21,620 nt of DNA. Source: a virus. A model generated the notes under the pieces. It made no database searches. It worked only from the letters and a program-made list of their open reading frames with translations, and was not told the origin of the DNA. The translations under genes and the position numbers were made by a program. Positions 20,755 through 21,620 of this stretch are shown piece by piece. The stretch's first letter is position 1, and every line of letters begins with the position of its first letter. The stretch is from the IMG/VR virus record IMGVR_UViG_3300005617_000593, positions 1-21,620 of that record, one strand, 5' to 3'.

Positions 20755-21054
20755 ATGCAGACAGAAATGAATTGCAATAAGTGTGGTGGGAATTCTTTTG
20801 TGGGAAAACTACTGAGAGTAAGAGAAAATGGTAAGGAAAAAAAGTCTTCATCATGGCTTTGTGCATCTTGTCATGAAGAATACCGTAAACCAGATTCTAG
20901 GAAATCATACATGGAAAGAAAAAAAGAAGAGATAGAAAAAGCCAATGAAAAGTGGATGAATAGTCCACCTAAAAAAATGAATGGTAAAAATCATCCGTGG
21001 AAAACGCCTCATAGTAATTTTGCATATATGGAACGAAATCAGAACGATATTTGA
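20755..21054 (+). CDS. Small zinc-ribbon protein
   Basis: This 99-residue protein starts at ATG 20755 with AGGAGG 5 bases upstream. It has MNCNKCGGNSF (CxxC at residues 7-10) and WLCASCHEEYRKP (CxxC at about 35-38), about 25 residues apart, the layout of a zinc ribbon. The rest is a charged helical tail (YMERKKEEIEKANEKWMNSP). It could bind DNA, perhaps as an HNH-like or packaging helper, but no HNH active-site histidine pattern is visible. It is placed right before the portal gene. Function unknown. Confidence 0.65.
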   Translation: MQTEMNCNKCGGNSFVGKLLRVRENGKEKKSSSWLCASCHEEYRKPDSRKSYMERKKEEIEKANEKWMNSPPKKMNGKNHPWKTPHSNFAYMERNQNDI

Positions 21055-21108
21055 TGACACTAAAAAAAAATTTGTTTAGTATAACAAATAAAATATTTAT
21101 TGGTAAAT

Positions 21109-21620
21109 ATGACGTGGCCTACAAGCAATCCTATCGCCCGAGAATTGGATGATTTCTGGAAAGAATCTCAGGCTTTATGGCAACAATGGTGGTTTGAGGC
21201 CGATCTAGATACCAAGATGGCTACAGGTCAGCAAGACTACTGGAATTCATTTTATAACATAAATTACCGAAATCAAAAGCAGCTTCAATTCAACAAGATC
21301 CTTCGTATCATAAACATGATCGGGGGATATCAACGGGATAATCGTTTAGCCACCATTATAACACCATCTGACAACGATCCCGATTCAGGAAAAACAGCCG
21401 ATCAGCTAACTAAAATCATTGAATGGGTCATGAGACAGGATCAAACCTATGAAAAGATCTCTGACTGTTTTGATGGTTCGAATACTTGCGGTCTGAATCT
21501 TTTACATATTTGGATGGATTATCGACAAGATCCAGAAAATGGTGAGATTCGTACAGATCGGATACCATTCAACGCTTTTTTAATGGATAACTATTGGACT
21601 AAACCAGATCTATCAGACTG
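21109..21620 (+). CDS. Portal protein, P22-like (5' part)
   Basis: An open frame from ATG 21109 runs off the window end (170 codons seen). It begins MTWPTSNPIARELDDFWKES and contains NKILRIINMIGGYQRDNRLA, then IITPSDNDPDSGKTADQLTK, WVMRQDQTYEKISDCFDGSN and IPFNAFLMDNYWTKPDLSD. The IGGYQRDNR, DPDSGKTAD and RIPFNAFLMD parts match the P22-like portal family, in which the portal forms the ring at the capsid vertex. It follows the large terminase after two small genes. Upstream bases (21055-21108) are AT-rich with no strong ribosome site, but the homology supports this start. Confidence 0.8.
   Translation, partial: MTWPTSNPIARELDDFWKESQALWQQWWFEADLDTKMATGQQDYWNSFYNINYRNQKQLQFNKILRIINMIGGYQRDNRLATIITPSDNDPDSGKTADQLTKIIEWVMRQDQTYEKISDCFDGSNTCGLNLLHIWMDYRQDPENGEIRTDRIPFNAFLMDNYWTKPDLSD

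Noticed and set aside
21071-21088. TTTGTT/AACAAA inverted repeat before the portal gene
   Set aside because: Only A/T pairs plus two G-C, with no T run and weak stability; likely base composition.
1-21620. CRISPR arrays, tRNAs, insertion sequences and diversity-generating retroelement
   Set aside because: No regularly spaced repeats of CRISPR type, no cloverleaf-like sequence, no transposase and no reverse transcriptase motif were seen by eye.

Overview
The window looks like about half of the genome of an AT-rich, tailed, P22-like podovirus of a Gram-negative host, either a free phage or a prophage. The support is a terminase small/large pair followed by the start of a P22-type portal gene at the right end, three ejection-type proteins in a row at the left end, and a block of low-complexity beta-rich tail fibre proteins. 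Shine-Dalgarno sites, ATGA start/stop overlaps, Sec signal peptides and one clear lipobox show bacterial-style genes. The host cannot be named from sequence alone. The AT-rich coding and the fibre repeats recall phage-like genes of intracellular bacteria such as Chlamydiota, but this is only an impression. I see no integrase, tRNA, endolysin, scaffold or coat gene, so those are absent or lie in the missing part between the portal (right end) and the virion gene that ends at base 81.

Layout. 1-3170 (+): end of an unknown virion gene, then three overlapping genes in the place and style of P22 genes 7, 20 and 16. 3167-3999 (-): a three-gene insert of small membrane proteins with its own promoter, including a miniature prohibitin/SPFH-like protein. 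It sits where P22 keeps its immI/sieA genes. 4212-10273 (+): six tail or fibre genes with protein repeats and shared N-terminal modules. 10256-11352 (-): four small secreted proteins that form a tandem duplication of a two-gene cassette. 11423-12065 (+): a DUF6496-like protein, an unknown protein and an overlapping small lipoprotein (o-spanin-like). 12043-13827 (-): an early leftward operon with a RecT-like annealing protein, a PD-(D/E)XK exonuclease and two small coupled genes.

13828-13952 holds two overlapping divergent promoters facing the leftward operon and a small HTH regulator (13953-14237). After the regulator comes a 338-base stretch with a promoter, a perfect hairpin, a tiny ORF and an intrinsic terminator that can pair in an alternative way, which looks like an attenuator or small RNA. 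14577-18126 (+) is the early rightward operon: small unknown proteins, a replication initiator-like protein with iteron-like repeats inside its own gene (a lambda O-like origin), a SpoVG-like protein and a RusA-type Holliday junction resolvase. 18140-18685 (-) is another small membrane/coiled-coil operon with a strong promoter. 18807 to the end (+) starts the packaging and head genes.

The parts fit a temperate-style phage: divergent early control, a two-component annealing/exonuclease recombination system, an O-like initiator with an internal origin, a resolvase, headful-type packaging and an ejection/tail module. Minus-strand accessory inserts interrupt the rightward genes. These inserts and the regulatory leader are the least explained parts.
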